NCBI RefSeq assembly: GCF_001563265.1
Contig: NZ_CP005083.1
Span: 3,041,001-3,105,000, forward strand
Direction: 5' to 3'
Length of the DNA: 64,000 nt
DNA from: Sphingobium sp. TKS
GTDB taxonomy: Bacteria; Pseudomonadota; Alphaproteobacteria; Sphingomonadales; Sphingomonadaceae
The translations under genes and the position numbers were made by a program. The notes beneath the pieces were generated by a model, which did not search any database, had not been told where the DNA came from, and saw only the letters and a list, made by a program, of their open reading frames with translations. The stretch's first letter is position 1. Each line of letters opens with the position of its first letter. Shown here piece after piece: positions 55,039 through 64,000 of this stretch.

Positions 55039-57210
55039 ATGAGTTCGCGCGCCCGTGTCATCCTGCTGAACGCCGCCCTGGGGCCGCTCGACTATCGGGT
55101 GCCGCACGGGATGAACGCCAGGCCCGGCAGCATCGTCGTCGCGCCGCTGGGGCCGCGCCAGATCGTCGGCGTGCTGTGGGAGGAGGACAGCTTCCCAGAG
55201 ATCGAGACGGTGGGCGACAATCGGCTGCGCAATATCGTGGGGCTGGTCGACGCGCCGCCGGTGCCCGAAACGCTGCGCCGCCTGATCGAATGGACGGCGG
55301 ACTATTATCTCGCCCCGATCGCCGCCGTGCTGCGCATGACGCTGGCGTCGATGGCGGCGCTGGAGGGCGCGCGGACCGTCATCGAATATCGCGCTACGGG
55401 TGAATTGCCGGACCGGATGACCGAGCAGCGTGCCCAAGCCATGGAGCGCATCGGTGAGCGGCAGGGGCTGATCCGCGAGCTGGCGATGATCGGCGGGGTG
55501 AGCGACGCGGTGATCCGCGGGCTGATCAAGGCGGGCGCCTTCGAAGCGGTGGAGGTCAGCGTCGACACGCCCTTCCCCGCGCCCGACCCCGATCATGCCC
55601 CGCCGCTGCTGTCCGACAAGCAGGGCGCGGCCGCCGATCAGTTCATCGACGCGGTCAGGGAACGGGCCTTCGCCCCCTTCCTGCTCGACGGCGTGACCGG
55701 ATCGGGCAAGACGGAGGTCTATTTCGAGGCCATCGCCGCCGCCATTCGGGGGGGGCGGCAGGTGCTGGTGTTGCTGCCCGAAATCGCGTTGACCGAGCCT
55801 TTCCTCGAACGGTTCGAAAAGCGCTTCGGCACCGTGCCGGTCAACTGGCACAGCGGCCTGCGCCAGAGCGAACGACGGCGCGCCTGGCGGGCAATCGCGG
55901 CGGGCGAGGCGGCGGTGGTCGTGGGCGCAAGATCGGCGCTATTCCTGCCCTATCCCAATCTGGGCCTGATCGTCGTCGATGAAGCGCATGAAGCCAGCTT
56001 CAAGCAGGAGGACGGGGTTCATTATCACGCCCGCGACGTGGCGGTGATGCGGGGACTGATCGAGAAATTCCCCGTCATCCTGGCCTCCGCCACGCCCGCC
56101 ATCGAGACGCGGCATCAGGTGGAACTGGGCCGCTATCGCGAGATCAAGCTGCCCTCCCGTTTTGGCGGCGCGCAAATGCCTGCGATCGAGGGCGTGAACC
56201 TGCTGACCGACCCGCCGGAACGCGGGCGTTGGATCGCCCCGCCACTGGTTCGCGCCATCGATGAAAATATGTCCAAGGAGGAGCAGAGCCTGCTCTTCCT
56301 CAACCGCCGCGGCTATGCGCCGCTAACGCTCTGCCGCCATTGCGGCTATCGCTTCCAGTGCCCCAATTGCACCGCCTGGATGGTCGAGCATCGGCTGACC
56401 CATCGCCTTGCCTGCCATCATTGCGGCCATGTCATCCCGGCCCCCCGCTTCTGCCCCGATTGCAAGGAGGAGGACAGCCTCGTCGCCTGCGGCCCCGGCG
56501 TCGAACGGATCGCGGACGAGGTGAAGGCACTCTGGCCCAATGCGCGTACCGCCATCGTCACCTCCGACACGCTCTGGTCCCCTGCCAAGGTGGCCGAATT
56601 CGTGAAGTCGGTGGAGGCGGGCGCGGTCGACATCATCATCGGCACGCAGCTCGTCACAAAAGGCTATCATTTTCCGAACCTGACGCTGGTGGGGGTGATC
56701 GACGCCGATCTGGGCCTCGAAGGCGGCGACCTGCGCGCGTCGGAGCGCACCTTCCAGCAGATCGTCCAGGTGGCGGGCCGCGCCGGACGCGGGCAGAAGC
56801 CCGGCCGCGTCTTCATCCAGACCCGCATGCCCGAGGCGGAGGTGATCAAGGCGCTGATCGCGGGCGATTCGGAACGCTTCTACGAGGTGGAGACAGCCAA
56901 TCGCCGTCACGCCAACGCCCCGCCTTTCGGCCGCTTCGCTGCGATCATCGTTTCCAGCGAGAATGCCGACGAAGCCGCCGAAATCGCCCGACTGATCGGC
57001 AAGTCGGCCCCGCTGATCGAAGGGATGCGCGTCTACGGACCCGCCCCCGCGCCGCTTTCCATGCTGCGCGGACGGCATCGCCACCGCCTGCTGATCCACG
57101 CCACGCGGCAGGTCGACGTGCAGGGCGCCATCCGCGAATGGCTGGGCAACCTTACCTGGAAGTCGGGCACGCGCGTCGCGGTGGACGTCGATCCCTACAG
57201 CTTCATGTGA
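55039..57210 (+). CDS. priA: Primosomal protein N' (replication restart helicase) PriA
   Basis: A 723-residue superfamily 2 helicase. Walker A is G-V-T-G-S-G-K-T-E, DEAH in V-V-D-E-A-H-E-A-S-F, and zinc-binding cysteines in C-R-H-C-G-Y, C-P-N-C, C-H-H-C-G and C-P-D-C are all present. GGGAGGAGG stands in front of the ATG at 55039. It restarts stalled replication forks. The DUF1289 gene overlaps its stop. Confidence 0.95.
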   Translation: MSSRARVILLNAALGPLDYRVPHGMNARPGSIVVAPLGPRQIVGVLWEEDSFPEIETVGDNRLRNIVGLVDAPPVPETLRRLIEWTADYYLAPIAAVLRMTLASMAALEGARTVIEYRATGELPDRMTEQRAQAMERIGERQGLIRELAMIGGVSDAVIRGLIKAGAFEAVEVSVDTPFPAPDPDHAPPLLSDKQGAAADQFIDAVRERAFAPFLLDGVTGSGKTEVYFEAIAAAIRGGRQVLVLLPEIALTEPFLERFEKRFGTVPVNWHSGLRQSERRRAWRAIAAGEAAVVVGARSALFLPYPNLGLIVVDEAHEASFKQEDGVHYHARDVAVMRGLIEKFPVILASATPAIETRHQVELGRYREIKLPSRFGGAQMPAIEGVNLLTDPPERGRWIAPPLVRAIDENMSKEEQSLLFLNRRGYAPLTLCRHCGYRFQCPNCTAWMVEHRLTHRLACHHCGHVIPAPRFCPDCKEEDSLVACGPGVERIADEVKALWPNARTAIVTSDTLWSPAKVAEFVKSVEAGAVDIIIGTQLVTKGYHFPNLTLVGVIDADLGLEGGDLRASERTFQQIVQVAGRAGRGQKPGRVFIQTRMPEAEVIKALIAGDSERFYEVETANRRHANAPPFGRFAAIIVSSENADEAAEIARLIGKSAPLIEGMRVYGPAPAPLSMLRGRHRHRLLIHATRQVDVQGAIREWLGNLTWKSGTRVAVDVDPYSFM

Positions 57211-57365
57211 TGGAAAGCCCCTGCGTCAACATCTGCAAGCTCGACAAGGCCGGGCGCATCTGCACCGGCTGCGGGCGGACGACCGACGAAATCCGGCGCT
57301 GGACGGGCATGAGCAAGGCCCAGCGGCGGGCGATCATGGAACGGTTGAAGGGCTTTTCTTCTTAG
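57210..57365 (+). CDS. DUF1289 small cysteine-rich protein
   Basis: A 51-residue protein: S-P-C-V-N-I-C at the start, then R-I-C-T-G-C-G-R-T, giving four cysteines (C4, C8, C18, C21) likely to bind zinc, and a helical M-S-K-A-Q-R-R-A-I-M-E-R-L. DUF1289 function is unknown. The ATG overlaps the priA stop (TGATG), and its tail overlaps the opposite-strand peptidase gene by 32 nt. Confidence 0.88.
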   Translation: MESPCVNICKLDKAGRICTGCGRTTDEIRRWTGMSKAQRRAIMERLKGFSS

Positions 57366-58833
57366 CCGCCTCCGCATCGAAACGTTTCTTGAGCGCCAGC
57401 GCCGCGTCGCGCATGCCGGAGGGATGCGGCGAATAGGCCAGCGGATCGAGCAACCGGGACGCCTCGGCATATTTCCCCCGGAATGCGAGGGCCTGCACAT
57501 AGGTCATGCGATATTCCGGACTTTGCGGCAGCAGCTCAAAAGCCTTGGCCAAGCCGTCATAGCCGATATCCGGCATCGGCCCGCCCTTCATCGCATGATA
57601 GCGGTAGAAGAGCGCCAGCGGCACCGGATCCTCGGTGTCCGCACGGTTCGCCTTGACGATGGCCTTGAGCGCAGCCTTCCAATCCTCCTCCCGGTCATCG
57701 TCACGCGCCCGCTCCAGCAGCACCCGCGCCCGGATGCTGTAGGCCCGCGACAGTCCGGGATCGAGCGCGATCGCCCGATCGGCGTCGGCCAGCGCCGCCG
57801 CCTTTTCCTCAGCATCCCATTCCGCCTCCGCCAACAGCGCCAGCGCATAGCCACTCGAAGGGAATTTGGCGGCAGTGGCCCGGATCGCGCTGACGATCTG
57901 GGGCAGGTCTTCGGTGCGGGGATGGTTCATCAGCCACAATTCATCCTCGATCAGCGCGCCCCGCGCCGGATCGACCGGGCTAATCGTGATGGCGCCGACC
58001 GTCACTGCCTTGGGGTCGAGCCGCGATGCCGACAGCGGACGGCGCATATAGGCCTTGAGGTCCTTTTCCAGCCCATCGATGCCGCCGGCAAAATAGCCAT
58101 CCAGCTTCATATCCGGCACGCCGGCGGTCAAATCCTTCAGATAATGGCTGATTTCCGCTCGCCGGTCAGTCTTGTACTGGAAATAATGAGTGAGCAGCCA
58201 GGCCGTGCCATAATAGCGGTCTCCATCCCGCAGCCCCAGCCCTTCGGTGTCGCGGGCGAACAGATCCTTCAGCGGATAGGGCGAATCCTGCACCAGCGTG
58301 GGCGCCCGCGCCATCGGGATGCGCCCGAACTGGATCGACCCATCCTTGGGAAATTTCACGACGGAGAAAAATTCCGCGAAGCCCTCCACATACCAGGCCG
58401 GATAGGCCGCCGGGAAATGGTGCAGCATGAAATGATGGCTATATTCGTGGAACAATATGTCCTCGGCGCCCACATCATATTCGCTCATCTTCGCGCCGCG
58501 CGCCAGGACGGCATAGGCGAAGCGATCCGACGTCGTATAGAAGCCCGCGATATTGGGGTTGCGCGCCAGCGCCTTCACCTTGGAGTCGTTCGACAGCAGA
58601 TAGACATGGACCGGGCTGCCAGCCTCGGGATCGTCGATGCCGGTCGCGTTGCGCAACAGGCCGTCGAACTTTTCCAGCTTCTCGGCAAATTCGTGCAGCT
58701 TCGCTTCGCCGCCATCGCTGGTAATGGTGAAATGCCGGCTCTTCGCCTGCAACCATGCCGCCTGCGCCGTTCCCGGAACAAGCGCCAGCGCGCCCGCCAG
58801 GACCAGCAGCCCCTTCAACCCCAGAATCTTCAC
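57334..58833 (-). CDS. Secreted gluzincin-like peptidase with C-terminal TPR region
   Basis: A 499-residue protein with a signal peptide (residues 1-25), then a metalloprotease-like domain with L-F-H-E-Y-S-H-H (His129, Glu130, His133), typical of HExxH gluzincin-like enzymes of the DUF1570 type, and a C-terminal helical repeat region from about 330 (A-L-L-A-E-A-E-W-D, A-L-D-P-G-L-S-R-A-Y) that looks like TPRs. Translation starts with GTG at 58833. Substrate unknown; the TPRs may hold a partner in the periplasm. Confidence 0.8.
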   Translation of the reverse strand: MKILGLKGLLVLAGALALVPGTAQAAWLQAKSRHFTITSDGGEAKLHEFAEKLEKFDGLLRNATGIDDPEAGSPVHVYLLSNDSKVKALARNPNIAGFYTTSDRFAYAVLARGAKMSEYDVGAEDILFHEYSHHFMLHHFPAAYPAWYVEGFAEFFSVVKFPKDGSIQFGRIPMARAPTLVQDSPYPLKDLFARDTEGLGLRDGDRYYGTAWLLTHYFQYKTDRRAEISHYLKDLTAGVPDMKLDGYFAGGIDGLEKDLKAYMRRPLSASRLDPKAVTVGAITISPVDPARGALIEDELWLMNHPRTEDLPQIVSAIRATAAKFPSSGYALALLAEAEWDAEEKAAALADADRAIALDPGLSRAYSIRARVLLERARDDDREEDWKAALKAIVKANRADTEDPVPLALFYRYHAMKGGPMPDIGYDGLAKAFELLPQSPEYRMTYVQALAFRGKYAEASRLLDPLAYSPHPSGMRDAALALKKRFDAEAAKKKSPSTVP

Positions 58834-58912
58834 GCCACCCCCTGCAATGGCATTGAACCATGGTCGCGTTCATGGCGGATAGCCTGCTGTAAGAAAAGCG
58901 AAAAGCGGTGTC

Positions 58913-59974
58913 TCAGCCCTGTCTTTCCCGCTCCAGCAAAGCCTGCTTGCGCTGCGCGCCATAGGCATAGCCGCCCAGGCTCCCGTCGCTCCGCAAGACC
59001 CGGTGACAGGGAATCAGCACGGCCAGATTATTGTCCCCGCAAGCCGTTCCGGCGGCCCGCACCGCCCCCGGCCTGCCGATCGCCGCCGCGATTTCGCCAT
59101 AGGTGCGCGTCTGCCCCGGCGGGATCGCGCGCAGCGCTGCCCAGACCGCCTGCTGGAAAGCCGTTCCGCACAGGTCCATCGGCAAATCAGGCGCATGCGC
59201 CGGATCATCCACCAGCCGCGCAACTTGCTCCGCTAATCCTGCCAGCGCCTTGTCCGCCGGCAGGATCTCCGCCTTGGGGAAGCGCCGCCGCAAATCCGCT
59301 TCATCCTCGTCGAAGCTGATCCGGCACAGGCCTCGCGCCGTGCCCGCCACCAGCACCGGACCCTGGCTGGTCGGCACCACGGCATGGCGAATCGCCACGC
59401 CCCGGCCGCCATCCTTCCAGGCGCTGGGCGTCATGCCCAGATGCCGCTCCGCATCGGCATAGGCGCGGCTGGGCGCATTATAGCCCGCCTCATAGATGGC
59501 GCCGGTGACGCTGCCCCCTTCCTCCAGCGCGCTTTTCAGCCGTTCGGTGCGCAGCGACCGGGCGTAGGCGGCGGGCGTCATGCCCGTTTCCCGCTTGAAC
59601 AGCCTGTGGAAATGATGCGGCGCATAGCCGGCATGACCGGCCACTTCCTCCAGCGAAGGCGGCGTTTCGGCGGCGGCGATGAAAGCGACCGCCGCCTCCA
59701 CCGCCAGCCGGTCGCGCCCCACCTCATCGGGGCGACAGCGCAGGCAGGCGCGGAAACCCGCCGCGCGCGCCGCCTCCGGGTCAGGCAGGAAGATCATATT
59801 CTCCCGCCTGGGGTGCCGCGCGGCGCAGCTTGGCTTGCAATAGATGCCGGTGGTCAGCACGGCGCCCACGAACCGCCCGTCGAAGCCGCGATCCCGGCGC
59901 AGAAATGCGTCCCAGCAGGCATCGGCATCCGGCATGGCATGCATTGGGGCTTGGGGCTGTCTCATCTCGTTCAT
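58913..59974 (-). CDS. ada: Ada: adaptive response regulator and O6-methylguanine-DNA methyltransferase
   Basis: A 353-residue two-domain repair/regulatory protein. The N-terminal zinc domain has Cys46, Cys50, Cys77, Cys80 (C-K-P-S-C and C-L-R-C), with Cys46 the phosphotriester methyl acceptor. An AraC-type HTH follows at about 85-180, and the C-terminal methyltransferase carries the P-C-H-R motif (Cys323). It repairs alkylated DNA and, when methylated, activates repair genes. No alkA or alkB gene lies next to it. Confidence 0.95.
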   Translation of the reverse strand: MNEMRQPQAPMHAMPDADACWDAFLRRDRGFDGRFVGAVLTTGIYCKPSCAARHPRRENMIFLPDPEAARAAGFRACLRCRPDEVGRDRLAVEAAVAFIAAAETPPSLEEVAGHAGYAPHHFHRLFKRETGMTPAAYARSLRTERLKSALEEGGSVTGAIYEAGYNAPSRAYADAERHLGMTPSAWKDGGRGVAIRHAVVPTSQGPVLVAGTARGLCRISFDEDEADLRRRFPKAEILPADKALAGLAEQVARLVDDPAHAPDLPMDLCGTAFQQAVWAALRAIPPGQTRTYGEIAAAIGRPGAVRAAGTACGDNNLAVLIPCHRVLRSDGSLGGYAYGAQRKQALLERERQG

Positions 59975-60078
59975 AGATAGGGCATAGCCGATGGGAAGAC
60001 ATCAGACTTCCCGCCGCTTGCGGTCAAAAAGCGGTTTCGCGCATTTCCGCATTGCCTCAATCCCACCATCGCATATGA

Positions 60079-61629
60079 ATGCCGCCAATCATGGTCGCAC
60101 TACTCCGTCGCCTCGCCCTAATCCTCGCTCTTGTCGCGCCCTTGAGCGCGCGCGCCGAGCAGCAGGATATCGCCGCCGCCGCCCGCGGGGTGGTCCGCGT
60201 CGTGCTGGTGGCGACCAACGGCTCCGACGCCTATTTCGTGGGGCATGGCAGCGGCTTTGCGGTCGCGCCGGACAAGATCATCACCAACGCCCATGTGGTC
60301 GAGTTGATGCGGGAGGAAAAAAATCTCGTCATCGGCGTCATCCCTTCGGAGGGGACCAAGACATATGGCGGTAAGATCATCGCCTTTTCGCCCGGCAACG
60401 ACCTGGCGCTGATCCAGTTGGAGGAAGGCAGGCTGCCGGTCAGCACCTTTTACGCGGGGGCGGTCAGCGATGGGCAGCATGTCACCGCCATAGGCTATCC
60501 CGGCACGGTCGACCGCGCCCAGGGTCTGGGCCTCAAGCAATTGGTCGAACCGCTGGGCACGGTGAAGACCAGCGGCAATGTCTCCTCCGGCCGGGCGAGC
60601 CAGAATTTCGATACGGTGCTGCATACCGCGCCGCTGGCGGCGGGCAATAGCGGCGGGCCGCTGGTGGACGATTGCGGCCGGGTGCTGGGGGTCAACAGTT
60701 TCGGTTCCGTGTCGGACGGCAACGATGCGGAGTTCGGATTTGCGGTGTCGTGGCGGGAAATCGCATCCTTCCTGCGGCAAGCAGGCGTTGCATCGCTGCA
60801 TACCGTCGTCCCCTGCCGGTCGATGGCGGAGGCCGACGCCGCCGAAGCCGCCCTCACCCAGCGCGAGGACGCGCGGAGCGAGCAATCCGAACGCGCCCGC
60901 GCCGATGCCCGCGAAGCCGCGATCAACAAGGCCCGCGACACCGCCGAGCGCGATGTCATCTCCGCCCGGGAGAATGCCATGGCCGGCGCAGCTGTGCTGC
61001 TGGCGCTGGCCGTGCTGGGGCTTGGCGCGGGCGGCCTTTTCTACAGCCAGGGACGGGAAAAACGCGCGACCTGGTGGCTGGCGGGCGGCGGCCTGCTGCT
61101 GTTCGGTGCGATCGGGCTGTTCTTCCTGAAGCCAAGCTTCTCCAGCATCGACGAACGCATCCAGTTGCCCGAGGACAAGAGCGTCACCGGCAACAATGCC
61201 TATGCCTGGGCGGGCGACAATATCTGTCGCGTGGACGTGAATCGCAGCCGGCTCACCATATCGGAACCCAATGACATCGGGTTCCACTGGGCCGAGGGCG
61301 GCTGCGTCGACGGCAACACCCAATATGTCTCGTCCGGCACCGGCTGGCAGCGCGCGAACGTGCCCGACGACCATGGTTTCGTGACGGTCAGCCGCTTCGA
61401 TCCCGCCACGGGCATGCTGCGGGTTCAGCGCTGGCTGCCCGATATCGACACCATGGCCAAGATCCGTGCGCTGGGGGACGGGCCGATCAAGGGCTGCGGC
61501 AACGATTCCGCGCTGCTGGCGAAAATCGCCTCGTTGCAGAGCGATCTTGCCGCCCTGCTGCCTGCCCAGCCCAATGAGCGGATCGTCTATCATTGCCAAA
61601 AGGGTCGGCTCGCTCCGGCCGTCCGGTGA
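60079..61629 (+). CDS. Membrane-bound trypsin-like serine protease
   Basis: A 516-residue protein. A signal peptide leads into a trypsin-like domain with His72 (N-A-H-V-V), Asp108 (G-N-D-L-A-L-I) and Ser191 (A-A-G-N-S-G-G-P-L). A charged coiled coil (about 235-290) then precedes two membrane segments at about 302-323 and 331-352 and a C-terminal domain of about 150 residues with five cysteines. It is unlike DegP (no PDZ seen). The substrate is unknown. An ATG at 60091 would shorten it by four residues. Confidence 0.8.
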   Translation: MPPIMVALLRRLALILALVAPLSARAEQQDIAAAARGVVRVVLVATNGSDAYFVGHGSGFAVAPDKIITNAHVVELMREEKNLVIGVIPSEGTKTYGGKIIAFSPGNDLALIQLEEGRLPVSTFYAGAVSDGQHVTAIGYPGTVDRAQGLGLKQLVEPLGTVKTSGNVSSGRASQNFDTVLHTAPLAAGNSGGPLVDDCGRVLGVNSFGSVSDGNDAEFGFAVSWREIASFLRQAGVASLHTVVPCRSMAEADAAEAALTQREDARSEQSERARADAREAAINKARDTAERDVISARENAMAGAAVLLALAVLGLGAGGLFYSQGREKRATWWLAGGGLLLFGAIGLFFLKPSFSSIDERIQLPEDKSVTGNNAYAWAGDNICRVDVNRSRLTISEPNDIGFHWAEGGCVDGNTQYVSSGTGWQRANVPDDHGFVTVSRFDPATGMLRVQRWLPDIDTMAKIRALGDGPIKGCGNDSALLAKIASLQSDLAALLPAQPNERIVYHCQKGRLAPAVR

Positions 61630-61746
61630 AGACGGCCTACAAAATCGTCGATTCGGGCGTCATAAAAACTCAGTCAAATCGCGATGTTTTCATCCGAACG
61701 GTCGAATCGCGTTCCATGACTTGCATAGTCACAATCCCACTGCTAA

Positions 61747-61769
61747 CCGGCCCCCCAACAGGGGACCGG
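61747..61769 (+). other. Possible leader hairpin upstream of atpH
   Basis: CCGG and CCCC (61747-61756) can pair with GGGG and CCGG (61761-61769) around AACA, with one internal mismatch, within the 219-nt space before atpH. The surrounding 61630-61740 is AT-rich and likely contains the atp promoter. I see no clear -35/-10 pair. Confidence 0.3.
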
Positions 61770-61847
61770 GACGGATCAGAACCGCGCCCCCTTTTTGCAT
61801 GACCGGCAAATCAAATGCCAGGAAATCAAGTGGAGGACGGTAAGCGC

Positions 61848-63934
<2,087 letters not shown>

Positions 63935-63937
63935 GAC

Positions 63938-64000
63938 GTGCTGACCGCCCATTCCCTCCTTGCCTGGACCGTCATGGCGATCGGTCTGGTGCTGCTGCCG
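63938..64000 (+). CDS. Start of a putative LysE-type exporter (partial)
   Basis: The last 63 bases are an open frame from GTG at 63938: L-T-A-H-S-L-L-A-W-T-V, then M-A-I-G-L-V-L-L-P. The hydrophobic start ending L-V-L-L-P resembles the first helix of LysE/RhtB amino-acid exporters, where Gly-Pro usually follows. This is not atpG, whose product begins with a charged helix. Only 21 residues are visible, with no good ribosome site, so this is a tentative call. Confidence 0.4.
   Translation, partial: MLTAHSLLAWTVMAIGLVLLP

Noticed and set aside
57424..59319. 631-codon plus-strand frame opposite the secreted peptidase and ada
   Set aside because: Antisense shadow; conserved HExxH and Ada motifs are on the minus strand.

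Overview
The window is a chromosomal segment of an alphaproteobacterium, most likely a sphingomonad close to Sphingobium. This rests on the high GC content, the phoR-pstSCAB-phoU-phoB order, DcaP/OprB-like porins, a NepR-like stress factor and the style of the atpHA genes. No reference comparison was possible, so the genus is inference. Genes are dense and mostly housekeeping. No CRISPR array, prophage, insertion sequence or rRNA operon is visible. No gene-free stretch exceeds about 300 bases.

Layout. 1-2.1 kb: the end of an endo/exonuclease/phosphatase gene, a secreted beta-propeller-like protein, a YciI-type protein and a GST. 2.2-11.5 kb: an acetate/organic-acid block with a CrbS-like transporter-kinase hybrid, a CrbR-like regulator, acs, a DcaP-like porin and an MHS-type MFS permease. 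11.6-15.7 kb: GNAT, tRNA-Arg(CCU), the DUF1178-nitrilase-grxC-comF operon and a methyltransferase. 15.7-19.7 kb: the most unusual locus, with a PqqD-like protein, an HprK-related kinase and a nucleotidyltransferase joined by 4-nt overlaps, plus a GT4 glycosyltransferase and a small twin-arginine secreted protein on the same strand. 19.7-27.1 kb: the complete phosphate regulon with a recognisable Pho box before pstS.

27-41.5 kb: lipid and envelope functions (two diacylglycerol-kinase-like proteins, DUF2141, lptF-lptG, a desaturase, a GNAT-like protein, a metallophosphoesterase), then xth, erpA, an M23 peptidase, DUF455, bcp and glnE. 41.5-50.7 kb: a NepR-like anti-sigma factor, an interspersed palindromic repeat, a zinc protease, a patatin-bdhA pair, an M20 peptidase, def, recR, fmt-truA and a YhhQ-type transporter. 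50.8-61.6 kb: tRNA-Arg(UCU), an SGNH acyltransferase, a small ABM-like protein, transaldolase, DUF2490, priA-DUF1289, a gluzincin-like peptidase, ada and a membrane trypsin-like protein. 61.8-64 kb: atpH-atpA, followed not by atpG but by what looks like the start of a LysE-type exporter.

How the genes work together. The CrbS/CrbR pair probably senses and controls acetate use through acs, with the porin and permease handling uptake. PhoR/PhoB/PhoU control the Pst importer. LptF/LptG drive LPS export. The 15.7-19.7 kb locus resembles a peptide- or protein-modification system and has no obvious described counterpart.
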